Assembly (NCBI GenBank): GCA_017420755.1 | Contig: JAFQOG010000029.1 | Location: 186,001 to 250,000, forward strand | Direction: 5' to 3' | Source: Clostridia bacterium | GTDB taxonomy: Bacteria; Bacillota; Clostridia; Oscillospirales; CAG-272 | Length of the DNA stretch: 64,000 nucleotides | Shown here: one piece after another, positions 9,687-18,294 of the stretch | How the letters are laid out: each line of letters starts with the position of its first letter | How positions within the stretch are numbered: position 1 is the stretch's first letter | Program-made: the position numbers and the translations under genes | Notes under the pieces: generated by a model | What the model was told of the DNA's origin: nothing | Database searches by the model: none | Seen by the model: only the letters and a program-made list of their open reading frames with translations

Positions 9687-10202
9687 TTATTTTTTAATTG
9701 GTGAAATGGTAACAGTCATTCTTCTACCATCAAGTGCAGGAGCCTTATCGGCAGCACCAAATTCTGAGCAAGCCTCAACAAATTTATTGATAAGCTCTAC
9801 ACCCACATCAGTGTGCGCCATTTCTCTACCCTTAAAAAGTAGCACTACTCTTACCTTGTCGCCACCCTTTAAAAATCTAATTGCGTTATTCACCTTTGTG
9901 TTAAAATCGTGCGTATCAATTCTACAAGAAAGCTGAACCTCCTTGATGTCAACGGTTTGCTGTCTTTTTCTTGCCTCTTTTTCTCTCTTATCACGATCAT
10001 AGCGATATTTTCCATAATCCATGATACGACAAACAGGTGGGTTTGCGTTAGGAGCGATAAGAACAAGATCAAGTCCTAAGGCATACGCCCTTTCGAGAGC
10101 ATCGTGTGATGAGAAAACGCCAAGCTGTTCTCCGTCAACTCCGACAAGTCTTACTTCCTTTAGTCTAATTTCTTCATTGATAGGCAATTCCTTTGCGCTA
10201 AT
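9687..10202 (-). CDS. infC: Translation initiation factor IF-3, predicted AUU start
   Basis: IF-3 binds the 30S subunit and discriminates against non-AUG start codons. The N-terminal part (LPINEEIR, VRLVGVDGEQLG) and the C-terminal part with KVRVVLLFKGREM are typical. I place the start at ATT 10200-10202, because GGAGGTG (10209-10215) sits 6 nt upstream at ideal distance, giving 171 residues. An in-frame ATG at 10217 would use that same GGAGGTG as codons and has no site of its own. An AUU start is the classical basis of infC autoregulation in Escherichia coli and is known in bacilli. The gene is preceded by a leader with an attenuator. Confidence 0.95.
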   Translation of the reverse strand: MSAKELPINEEIRLKEVRLVGVDGEQLGVFSSHDALERAYALGLDLVLIAPNANPPVCRIMDYGKYRYDRDKREKEARKRQQTVDIKEVQLSCRIDTHDFNTKVNNAIRFLKGGDKVRVVLLFKGREMAHTDVGVELINKFVEACSEFGAADKAPALDGRRMTVTISPIKK

Positions 10203-10208
10203 AGTAAG

Positions 10209-10215
10209 CACCTCC
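10209..10215 (-). promoter_or_regulatory. Shine-Dalgarno site that fixes the infC AUU start
   Basis: GGAGGTG on the minus strand lies 6 nt before the ATT codon at 10202. It overlaps the only nearby ATG (10215-10217), which therefore cannot be served by it. Confidence 0.75.
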
Positions 10216-10233
10216 ATTTACAAAAAGTAAATA

Positions 10234-10379
10234 ATCATATAAAAACAAAAATCGTGCGTAGATAAACTCCGCACTTTATACAAAATCCACACCTACCTCT
10301 AGCAAGTGTAAATAAACTGTATTAACCACGATCTGCCTCTTGCAATCGGGTGAGAACGGAGAGTTCTGCTTCTTTTTGC
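10234..10379 (-). promoter_or_regulatory. infC 5' leader, probable L20-responsive leader with attenuator
   Basis: From the predicted transcription start near 10379 to the ribosome site the leader is about 165 nt. It contains the palindrome-rich block GCAGAACTCTCCGTTCTC near 10343-10370, followed by CACCC, which resembles Firmicutes infC leaders bound by L20. It ends in an attenuator: stem GTGCG/CGCAC (10254-10258 with 10270-10274) followed by an interrupted run of ten T (10241-10251). The L20 assignment is inference; the hairpin and T-run are seen directly. Confidence 0.6.
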
Positions 10380-10385
10380 CTTGTC

Positions 10386-10414
10386 ATTATAACACACGAT
10401 TTTTGCTTTGTCAA
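10386..10414 (-). promoter_or_regulatory. Perfect consensus sigma-A promoter of infC-rpmI-rplT
   Basis: TTGACA (10409-10414) and TATAAT (10386-10391) are both exact and separated by 17 bp. The rest of the gap to the GH3 gene (10415-10489) is AT-rich and shows nothing else that I can name. Confidence 0.92.
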
Positions 10415-10489
10415 GTGTTTTTTGAAATATTTTTTATTTTTATTTTTTGAAATTAAAATTTCCTAAATTTATTTAAAGTACCTGTATTA

Positions 10490-10521
10490 AAGGCACACCA
10501 AGCATCAACCTGGTGTGCCTT
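10490..10521 (-). terminator. Inverted repeat ending the GH3 gene
   Basis: AAGGCACACCA (10490-10500) pairs with TGGTGTGCCTT (10511-10521), an 11-bp perfect stem just after the GH3 stop at 10526. The following T-tract is weak, so termination may be partial or the stem may mainly protect the 3' end. Confidence 0.6.
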
Positions 10522-10525
10522 AATT

Positions 10526-12922
10526 TTATCTGTTTTTAAGCACATAATTGCTTTTGAGAATAAGATTTAATATTCTGCAAGCACATTTTTGAGCGCTTGC
10601 CTTATTAACCGTTCCATCCTCAAGACCTTGAATAATGTCAGTCTTATGACAACCCGGCATAATAAGATCGTTACCTGCATATGAATGCTTTTTTGCATCG
10701 GAGCAAGGATTCCAGTCGGTCATAACAATTCCATCAAAGCCCCATTCTCCACGAAGAATTCCGTTAAGAAGATCAAAGCTTGTTGATGAAAATTCTCCGT
10801 TTATCTTGTTATAAGCAGTCATAACAGCAAGAGCTCCACTCTCCATGATAGCGATTTTAAACGCTTTAAGGTATATTTCTCTTAGCGCACGCTCGCTAAC
10901 CACACTATCGGACACTCCGCGCTCATATTCAATGTTATTACATGCGAAATGCTTAATTGTAGTGTATCTTCCAAGAGGCTCTGTTTCCTCATCATATTGA
11001 ACTCCAAGAGTTATATAAGCGCCTGTTTTACCCGCAAGTAACGGATCCTCTGACATATACTCAAAATTCCTTCCATTAAGCGGATTTCTATGAATATTAA
11101 TTCCGGGAGCAAGCCAGCCCTCAATATCGGAAATGCACATATCATCATAAACGCACATTCCAAATTTCAAAGCAATATCAAAGCTCCATGTATTAGCAAG
11201 ACAAGTGCCTGATGGATATGCAACCATTTCTTTGCACACATCTGTGTCGCTTTCCTCAGGAGTTCCAAAAATAGACAATCTAATTCCACCAGGACCATCA
11301 GCCACTGCGTTTGTAGGAATCTTATACTTTTCGCTCGTCCAAAGCTCTCCCGCAGCGCCACGAACCTTAATAGCCATGCTACCGACATTTGCATTAGCGT
11401 TTGAGCTATCATAAATTACTCCATTTAAAAGCATGGCAAGCTCTTCGTTAGAAAATTGAGCTACAACATCCTCAACCGTAGCATCGCCGTTCCATACATC
11501 CTCAAGAGTATAAAGCTTATCGTCCTTAGGGATCAAAAGCTCATCCGGCGTATCCTCGTATTTATCACAAACAACAAGCTCGATTGCGTTAGGATCAAGC
11601 ACGAACGCCTCTGCATCGGCAATTTCCTGTGCTTCGCCAGCATATGTATATGGAGCAATTCCCTTCTTGCTAATAAGCTTTAATGCATCATTGTTAGGAA
11701 CAAGTCGATTAACAGTTTTAACACATACAATTTCGCCTTCAACCTTAATTACAAAAGCAACATGTGTATTTCTTGAAGAGTTACCATACCTTACAATATA
11801 GTTACCTGCCTCTAGAACAAATCGGGCATTTTCCTCATCATATGACGCTATTTCGGTCATATCAAAGGAAATTACAATTTCCTCGCTCTGCTGTGGCTGT
11901 AAAAGCTTTGTTTTTGCATATGCACAAAGGTCTTGATATGCCTTTTCCATCTTGCCATCAGGGCACGAAATATAGCATTGAACAACCTCTTTTCCGGCAA
12001 CATTTCCGGTATTTGTAACATTAACTACAAAATTAATGATTGAGCCATCTACAAAGAAATCTCCTGCCTTCATATCGAATGTAGTATATGAAAGTCCAAA
12101 TCCAAAGGGATATCTTGGCTCAACATTGAATGTATCAAAATAACGATATCCAACATAAATGCCCTCATTATAAGGAACTAGCATTGTAGTAATTCCCTCG
12201 GTTGTCGGATAATCCTCATACACCCTTGCCCATGTTGTAGAAAGCTTTCCACTAGGATTGGTCTCTCCGCTTATTAAATCTACAACCGAATAACCAAATC
12301 TCTCTCCACCCATTGACGCATATAAGATACTATCAATATTGCAGTCCTCAATGGATGTCAAATCAAGAGGACCACAGGTGTTAAGAATCAAAATTGTATG
12401 CTTAAAGCTTTTAGAAACATTTCTTATAAGAGCGGACTCATCTGAATGAAGCTTAAAAAATCCCTCTTCGTTTTTTAAGTCATCCGCTTCTCCGCTACAT
12501 CTTCCAATTGTAATAATTGCGTATTCTGCACCCTTTGAAGCGTTATTTACTTGCTCCTCGGTAATCTCAATCTCATTAAATCTAAATACCCATTCAGCCC
12601 AGTTTCTATTAACCCTTTGGTATTCCTCCTTGTGAGACGATACCCAAGCACGAGCGATTTCGTTGCTAGTTTTTTCGAGCTTATAGCCGGCCGCCTCAAG
12701 AGCCTCATCGATTTGAATTATTCGTTGTGCAAGCATATCTCCCGAGCCCCAGCCTAGCTTGAAGCATTGGTATGACGCAATTCCAAATAGCGCAACAGTA
12801 TTTTTACTTGATAAGGGTAGTGTATTGTTATCATTTTTTAGCAGAACCATGCCCTCAGATGCAGCATGGCGAACAAATTCCATTTTTTCAGTTCTTTTCA
12901 TAAGCCTACTCTTTTCTTTCAT
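10526..12922 (-). CDS. Glycoside hydrolase family 3 beta-glycosidase with permuted domain order
   Basis: GH3 enzymes hydrolyse beta-linked glucosides, xylosides or related sugars. Here the usual C-terminal alpha/beta sandwich comes first (SEGMVLLKNDNNTLPL at about residue 22, then GFGLSYT near residue 280) followed by an Fn3-like domain. The TIM barrel lies in the second half, with GPGGIRLS, TIKHFACNN and the nucleophile D736 in VMTDW. This reversed order is known from Ruminococcus albus and Butyrivibrio beta-glucosidases. No signal peptide is visible, so it is cytoplasmic. An alternative start at ATG 12901 has slightly better purine-rich upstream sequence. It follows glnS by 14 nt and probably shares its transcript. 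Confidence 0.92.
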   Translation of the reverse strand: MKEKSRLMKRTEKMEFVRHAASEGMVLLKNDNNTLPLSSKNTVALFGIASYQCFKLGWGSGDMLAQRIIQIDEALEAAGYKLEKTSNEIARAWVSSHKEEYQRVNRNWAEWVFRFNEIEITEEQVNNASKGAEYAIITIGRCSGEADDLKNEEGFFKLHSDESALIRNVSKSFKHTILILNTCGPLDLTSIEDCNIDSILYASMGGERFGYSVVDLISGETNPSGKLSTTWARVYEDYPTTEGITTMLVPYNEGIYVGYRYFDTFNVEPRYPFGFGLSYTTFDMKAGDFFVDGSIINFVVNVTNTGNVAGKEVVQCYISCPDGKMEKAYQDLCAYAKTKLLQPQQSEEIVISFDMTEIASYDEENARFVLEAGNYIVRYGNSSRNTHVAFVIKVEGEIVCVKTVNRLVPNNDALKLISKKGIAPYTYAGEAQEIADAEAFVLDPNAIELVVCDKYEDTPDELLIPKDDKLYTLEDVWNGDATVEDVVAQFSNEELAMLLNGVIYDSSNANANVGSMAIKVRGAAGELWTSEKYKIPTNAVADGPGGIRLSIFGTPEESDTDVCKEMVAYPSGTCLANTWSFDIALKFGMCVYDDMCISDIEGWLAPGINIHRNPLNGRNFEYMSEDPLLAGKTGAYITLGVQYDEETEPLGRYTTIKHFACNNIEYERGVSDSVVSERALREIYLKAFKIAIMESGALAVMTAYNKINGEFSSTSFDLLNGILRGEWGFDGIVMTDWNPCSDAKKHSYAGNDLIMPGCHKTDIIQGLEDGTVNKASAQKCACRILNLILKSNYVLKNR

Positions 12923-12936
12923 TATTAATTATTAAA

Positions 12937-14589
12937 TTATTTTTTAGGGAAGCTGTCCTTCAAGCCAACAATCTTGTTATAAGTGTTTTCATACTTAGTG
13001 TCCTTGCAGAAATATCCATTTCTAACAAATTGGAACTTATCTCCACCATTAGCGGTAGCAAGACACTTTTCAACAAGTGCGTTTTCGATTTTTACAAGAG
13101 AATTTGGATTTAGATAATCGTTATATGTTTTATCCTCAGGAATATCAGCAACATTTTCTATTGTAAATAGCTTGTCATATACCATAAGCGTAACCTTATC
13201 GGCGTTTTCAGCACTAATCCAATGGATAGTTCCCTTTATTTTTCTACCATCAAAAGGCATTCCGTTTCCGGATTCAAGATCGGCGGTACAATGAATTTCA
13301 ACAACATTTCCGTTCTCGTCCTTTATAATTTCGTTACACTTTACAATGTAAGCGCCCATTAGACGAACCTCGCCATCAGGTCTCATTCTAAAGAACTTTG
13401 GTGGTGGAACCTCTTCAAAATCGCTTCTATCAATGTAAATTTCGCGTGTGAACATCAAATCTCTAGTTCCAGCATCTGGATCGTTAGGATTGTTAGATAC
13501 AGGGAAATATTCAACCTTACCCTCTTCATAGTTTGTGATAACCACCTTAATAGGATCACTTACACAAATACGACGAGGAGCGCTTAGGTTAAGCTCTTCT
13601 CTTATGCAATGCTCCAAAAGCTCTATGTCAACAATACTATAAGCCTTTGCAACGCCCGCTCTGCTTACAAAATCAAAGATTGATGCAGGTGTGTAGCCTC
13701 TGCGTCTTAATCCGCAAATTGTAGGCATTCTAGGGTCATCCCAGCCATCTACCATGTTGTTTTCAACAAGATAGCGTAGATATCTCTTGCTCATTACAGT
13801 ATATGTTACATTAAGTCTTGCAAATTCTCTTTGCTTAGGCTTCTTTTCAAAGCCAATATTGTCAACAACCCACTCATAAAGAGGTCTATGATTTTCAAAT
13901 TCAAGTGAGCAAAGAGAATGAGTAATACCCTCAAGCGCATCTTGAATTGGATGAGCATAGTCGTAAAGTGGGTAAATGCACCATTTATCGCCTTGACGAT
14001 GATGATGCGCCCTTAAAATTCTATAAATTGCGGGATCTCTCATGTTCATATTGGGAGATGCCATATCAATTTTTGCACGAAGAGTTTTAGAACCATCAGG
14101 AAATTCTCCGTTTTTCATTCTTTCAAACAAATCAAGATTTTCTTCAATGCTTCTATCTCTATATGGACTATTTTTACCCGGCTCAGTAAGAGTACCTCTG
14201 TACTCCTTCATTTCGTCTGCGCTAAGATCGCAAACATACGCCTTGCCTTCCTTGATAAGCTTTATTGCAAACTCGTAGCACTTATCAAAATAATCAGAGC
14301 CATAATATACTCCTCCGGTAGGAGCAGCACCTAACCAATTTAGATCCTCGTAAATGCTATCTACATACTCAGTATCCTCTTTTGATGGGTTTGTATCATC
14401 ATATCTAAGGTTAAAAAGTCCATTATATTTTTTTGCTGTTTGATAGTTGATCCAAATCGCCTTTGCACTACCGATGTGTAAATAGCCATTTGGCTCTGGT
14501 GGGAATCGTGTATGAATTCTATCAGAAAATCCATTAGCGATATCCTCATCTATAATATCATGTATAAAATTTGAGCTCATTTCTTCCAT
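12937..14589 (-). CDS. glnS: Glutaminyl-tRNA synthetase
   Basis: GlnRS attaches glutamine directly to tRNA-Gln. The class I HIGH motif is seen in PPEPNGYLHIGSAKAI (near residue 31), and the KMSKS loop appears as VMSKR. The 550-residue length and the C-terminal beta-barrel domains match GlnRS rather than GluRS. The ATG has AGAGGTG upstream. Many Firmicutes lack GlnRS and use GatCAB amidation, so its presence is informative about this lineage. It follows gltX by 11 nt. Confidence 0.96.
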   Translation of the reverse strand: MEEMSSNFIHDIIDEDIANGFSDRIHTRFPPEPNGYLHIGSAKAIWINYQTAKKYNGLFNLRYDDTNPSKEDTEYVDSIYEDLNWLGAAPTGGVYYGSDYFDKCYEFAIKLIKEGKAYVCDLSADEMKEYRGTLTEPGKNSPYRDRSIEENLDLFERMKNGEFPDGSKTLRAKIDMASPNMNMRDPAIYRILRAHHHRQGDKWCIYPLYDYAHPIQDALEGITHSLCSLEFENHRPLYEWVVDNIGFEKKPKQREFARLNVTYTVMSKRYLRYLVENNMVDGWDDPRMPTICGLRRRGYTPASIFDFVSRAGVAKAYSIVDIELLEHCIREELNLSAPRRICVSDPIKVVITNYEEGKVEYFPVSNNPNDPDAGTRDLMFTREIYIDRSDFEEVPPPKFFRMRPDGEVRLMGAYIVKCNEIIKDENGNVVEIHCTADLESGNGMPFDGRKIKGTIHWISAENADKVTLMVYDKLFTIENVADIPEDKTYNDYLNPNSLVKIENALVEKCLATANGGDKFQFVRNGYFCKDTKYENTYNKIVGLKDSFPKK

Positions 14590-14600
14590 AATAGCACCTC

Positions 14601-16247
14601 TTAAAGTGAATTAATCATATTATTTATTCTTTGAGCAACTCTATCGTAGCCCAAAATTTGCATTACACTATACATATCAGGAGAATTTTCCTTACCAGTT
14701 ATAGCAATTCTTATAAACATGCTTATATCTGATACATTTCCACGATATGCCTCGGGATTTTCTCTATACGCCTTCATATCAGATGCAAATCCTAACATAT
14801 CAGCAATATCCTTAATTTTTTCAAACCAAACGCCAGAATCATCTGCAACATCAAAGGTTTTCAAGAACTCGCTAAGAGTAGATTTTATATCATTTTTATC
14901 AAATCTATCGGGATATGCATCCTTAATTTCAAATAGATTATCAAAGAAAAAGTCTATATAACCTCTAACATCCTTCCAAACAGAAAGATCCTTTCTTGGC
15001 TTCTTGCCACCTCTACCAATTGAGAAAATTGCCTTTGTATAAGACGGATCCGCTGTCATTTCATCGTATAACTCGGGGTCATACTCTCTTGCCCACTCGC
15101 TTGATAGCTCATAAACCTTATCAGAGGTCATTCTAGAAATGACATTCTTAGAAACATCATTTAGCTTTGCCTCGTCGAAAAGTGAGCCTGCAGGGTTCAT
15201 CTTCTTAAATGAGAATTTAAAATCGTCAGTAGGAGCGTCAGGATTCATTCTTCTCCAATCCTCGTAATTTGAGTTTAAGACGGTAAGAATGTATTCATAA
15301 AGAGATTCTGCAGGATATCCCTCCTGCTTGTAAAAGGTAAGAGCGAGCTCCGGGTCTTTTCTTTTAGAAAGCTTTCTTTTAGAATCGCCATCCATCTTCA
15401 TTAGCGGTCCTATATGCAAATATTTTGGAACCTTGAAGCCCAGGGCTGTAAACAATTGAATATGAAAAGGAAGGGTCGAAAGCCATTCATCACCTCTTAC
15501 AACATGTGTAGTGCGCATAAGGTGATCATCTACTGCGTGTGCAAAATGATATGTTGGTATTCCGTCAGATTTAAGCAAAACATGATCTATATCATTTTCC
15601 GTAAGCTCAAGATTTCCTTTAATACAGTCAGTAAACTTTATTTTGTTGTCAATTGAGCCATTAGAACGGAATCGTAAAACCCATGGCATTCCCAATTTAA
15701 GCTGTGTCTCAATATCCTCAATGGAACGATCACGCCAAATTGCCCATTTCCCATAATATCCAAAATTTTCCTTTAAAGCTTCTTGTTGCTCATGATTTTT
15801 TGCAAGCTCCTCTTCGGTGCAGAAGCAAGGATATGCCTTTCCTTCTCTTACGAGCCTTTTGGCATAAACATGATAAATATCCTTTCTCTGTCTTTGGCGA
15901 TACGGTCCATAATTTCCACTATCTCCATCAACGGTTGCACCCTCATCAAAATTTATATTATAGTGCTTCAATGTATTAATAAGTACATCTACAGCACCGG
16001 CAACTTCTCTTTTTTGGTCGGTATCCTCAACTCTTAAAAACAAGATACCATTAGATTGATGACAAAGACGCTCTGAGGTTAAGCCTTGAACAAGATTACC
16101 CAAATGAACAAAGCCTGTTGGACTTGGTGCCATTCTTGATACAATCGATCCCTCCTTCAAAATTCTTGGTGGGAACTTTTCCTCAAGCTCTTGCTCTGTC
16201 ATTGTAACATCAGGAAAAAGTAGCTCGGCAAGATAATTATAATCCAT
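14601..16247 (-). CDS. gltX: Glutamyl-tRNA synthetase
   Basis: GluRS charges tRNA-Glu. The HIGH-type motif lies in RMAPSPTGFVHLGNL about 38 residues from the start, and the second signature is KRKLSKRKD. The protein has a short N-terminal extension before the catalytic core. I choose ATG 16247, which has AAGGGG at 16255-16260 with 7-nt spacing; an in-frame TTG at 16271 has no site. Product 548 residues. It is first in a gltX-glnS-GH3 unit. Because glnS is adjacent, this enzyme is likely discriminating, which is inference. Confidence 0.95.
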   Translation of the reverse strand: MDYNYLAELLFPDVTMTEQELEEKFPPRILKEGSIVSRMAPSPTGFVHLGNLVQGLTSERLCHQSNGILFLRVEDTDQKREVAGAVDVLINTLKHYNINFDEGATVDGDSGNYGPYRQRQRKDIYHVYAKRLVREGKAYPCFCTEEELAKNHEQQEALKENFGYYGKWAIWRDRSIEDIETQLKLGMPWVLRFRSNGSIDNKIKFTDCIKGNLELTENDIDHVLLKSDGIPTYHFAHAVDDHLMRTTHVVRGDEWLSTLPFHIQLFTALGFKVPKYLHIGPLMKMDGDSKRKLSKRKDPELALTFYKQEGYPAESLYEYILTVLNSNYEDWRRMNPDAPTDDFKFSFKKMNPAGSLFDEAKLNDVSKNVISRMTSDKVYELSSEWAREYDPELYDEMTADPSYTKAIFSIGRGGKKPRKDLSVWKDVRGYIDFFFDNLFEIKDAYPDRFDKNDIKSTLSEFLKTFDVADDSGVWFEKIKDIADMLGFASDMKAYRENPEAYRGNVSDISMFIRIAITGKENSPDMYSVMQILGYDRVAQRINNMINSL

Positions 16248-16289
16248 AAAATAACCCCTTTTATTAAACAATTATAAATATAAACATTC

Positions 16290-16317
16290 AGTATAAATAT
16301 ACCACAGTAAATTCAAA
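16290..16317 (-). promoter_or_regulatory. Probable promoter of gltX-glnS
   Basis: TTTGAA (16312-16317) and TATACT (16290-16295) are separated by 16 bp, about 45 bp upstream of the gltX ATG. The -35 element is not ideal. Confidence 0.5.
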
Positions 16318-16363
16318 TTGTCTATATTTTTTCTTAAAATAATTAAATATTTTTTAAAATATT

Positions 16364-16389
16364 AGAAAAAAGAGCCCTTTTGGGCTCTT
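16364..16389 (-). terminator. Terminator of the glycogen operon
   Basis: AAGAGCCC (16370-16377) pairs with GGGCTCTT (16382-16389), followed on the minus strand by a run of T. It lies 4 nt after the stop codon of the GH13 gene. Confidence 0.85.
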
Positions 16390-16392
16390 TAC

Positions 16393-18291
16393 TTAGTTTA
16401 TCAAATCGAAAATCATATGTAAATTTTCAATGGACTCACTAGTTTTGAAAATACATATTCCATTTTCAGAAATAGATTTAACCACTCTATAACTCAACAA
16501 GCTTTTCGGTGCAAAGCCATCATTGAAATCTAGCTTTTTGTTGGATCTATTTATAACGACAACAACCGAGGCTTCCTCGTTATATCTAGCGAACGCAAGA
16601 TATGAGCTATCGCAATGCAATACTTCAAAAAGGCCATCTTTAAACAAGGGCTCGCTAGCTCTAATTTTACCGATTTTTTGGTAAAAATCGAGCAAATTTG
16701 TATCCTCCTTGCCCCATGGGAAAGGAAGCCTATTAAACGGATCGTGATAACCCTCCATTCCCACCTCGTCTCCATAAAAAATACATGGAATACCGGGAAC
16801 GGTGGCATTTATGGCATATGCCATTTTTAGTCTGTTTATCGCTAATTTTCGTTGCCTTGAAGTCATTTTTTTAGTAGAAAGCTCTTCGTTTGTATATCCG
16901 TTTGAGCTTTCGCCACCCAATACAGTCAATATTCTCTCTGTATCGTGAGTTCCTAGAACATTCATAAGCAAGTCGGAGGCGCTTTTAGGATAGTGAGTAT
17001 AAAGCATTGAGAAGGTATCGCACAGAAGTGAAAAATCCCCATCCTTTACATAAGCTATTATCGCCTCTCTTAAGGGGTAATTCATAACAGAATCAAGCTC
17101 GTTTCCAAGGAAATAACGCTTTCTCTTGTCATAAGCTATCTTATTAGAGGCATCCTCCCAAACCTCGCCATAAATAATTCCATCTGGATTTATGGATTTG
17201 AGCTTTGAGTTTAAGGTTTTAAGAAAATCGTCGCTTAGCTCGTCTGCAACATCAAGCCTAAAGCCAGCAATTCCCTTCTTCATCCATTTTTCAATAACTC
17301 CACCATTACCTAAAATAAAATTCTTATACGATGGCGTATCACTCTTTACGCGAGGAAGAATTTGAACATCCCACCAGCATTCGTATTTATTAGGAAACTC
17401 CTTAAAATTAAACCATTCATAATATGGCGAGCTCTTTGATTGATATGCACCGAGCGTATCATAGCTACCAAATTTATTGAAATATAAGCTATCTGCGCCT
17501 GTGTGGTTAAAGACGCCATCAAGAATGATATGAATATCTCTTTTCTTAGCCTCGCTAATCAACTGCTCTAGCGTTTCCTCATCCCCGAACATAGAGTCGA
17601 TGCTCATATAATCGGCTGTATCGTATTTATGGTTAGAATACGCCTCAAATATGGGGCTTAGATATATGCAATTAACTCCAAGAGATTTGATATAGTCTAA
17701 TTTTTCAATAATTCCATATAAATCTCCGCCGAAAAACATATTATTTTCAACATCTGCCCCCGGATATTCGGGATATTGAGGAATGCCATTATACCAATCC
17801 TCATTAATTATAGCATTTTGCTTACACTTAAATTTACCACTTTTAGCAAATCGGTCAACAAAAATATGATACATTACCCCACCCTTTATCCAATTTGGGT
17901 GATTTCCAAGCTCTTCATAAATTAAAAGCTGTATAAGACCGTCGTGCTGATTTTCAAGCCTTTGAAGGCTTCCGTTTAAAGCCTTTTTACCATAAAAATC
18001 GGACTTTGAATTGGATATGAGCTCATATTCGTAATAATAAAGACCAACGCCAATGTCGCTCATGTTAATTTCAGCTTCATAAATATCATATGAACCAGAA
18101 ATAGAGCTCCAGTTAAGAGGTATTTTCTTATAAAATCGACTGTTAATTCCGTCAGCGGATAAGTGCATATAAACATTTGTTATTCCATATAGTCTTGGTA
18201 TTTCAAGACTAAATTTTATGCACTTATCACGCTCAAACGCACCAAAATAACCGATTTTCTTACCATTTTCGTATTTGTTTTCAAAAATCAT
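16393..18291 (-). CDS. GH13 alpha-amylase family glucanohydrolase (neopullulanase-like)
   Basis: This enzyme cleaves alpha-glucan links, most likely in malto-oligosaccharides released from glycogen. The N-terminal domain of about 125 residues resembles the starch-binding domain of neopullulanase and cyclomaltodextrinase. The catalytic barrel carries D347 (GFRLDVAD), E376 (GEVWED) and D450 (LGTHD), with the GVFNH motif at 259-263. No signal peptide is seen, so it is cytoplasmic. Its ATG lies only 3 nt after the glgP stop and has no recognisable ribosome site, so translation is probably coupled to glgP. It closes the glycogen operon. Confidence 0.93.
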   Translation of the reverse strand: MIFENKYENGKKIGYFGAFERDKCIKFSLEIPRLYGITNVYMHLSADGINSRFYKKIPLNWSSISGSYDIYEAEINMSDIGVGLYYYEYELISNSKSDFYGKKALNGSLQRLENQHDGLIQLLIYEELGNHPNWIKGGVMYHIFVDRFAKSGKFKCKQNAIINEDWYNGIPQYPEYPGADVENNMFFGGDLYGIIEKLDYIKSLGVNCIYLSPIFEAYSNHKYDTADYMSIDSMFGDEETLEQLISEAKKRDIHIILDGVFNHTGADSLYFNKFGSYDTLGAYQSKSSPYYEWFNFKEFPNKYECWWDVQILPRVKSDTPSYKNFILGNGGVIEKWMKKGIAGFRLDVADELSDDFLKTLNSKLKSINPDGIIYGEVWEDASNKIAYDKRKRYFLGNELDSVMNYPLREAIIAYVKDGDFSLLCDTFSMLYTHYPKSASDLLMNVLGTHDTERILTVLGGESSNGYTNEELSTKKMTSRQRKLAINRLKMAYAINATVPGIPCIFYGDEVGMEGYHDPFNRLPFPWGKEDTNLLDFYQKIGKIRASEPLFKDGLFEVLHCDSSYLAFARYNEEASVVVVINRSNKKLDFNDGFAPKSLLSYRVVKSISENGICIFKTSESIENLHMIFDLIN

Positions 18292-18294
18292 AAA

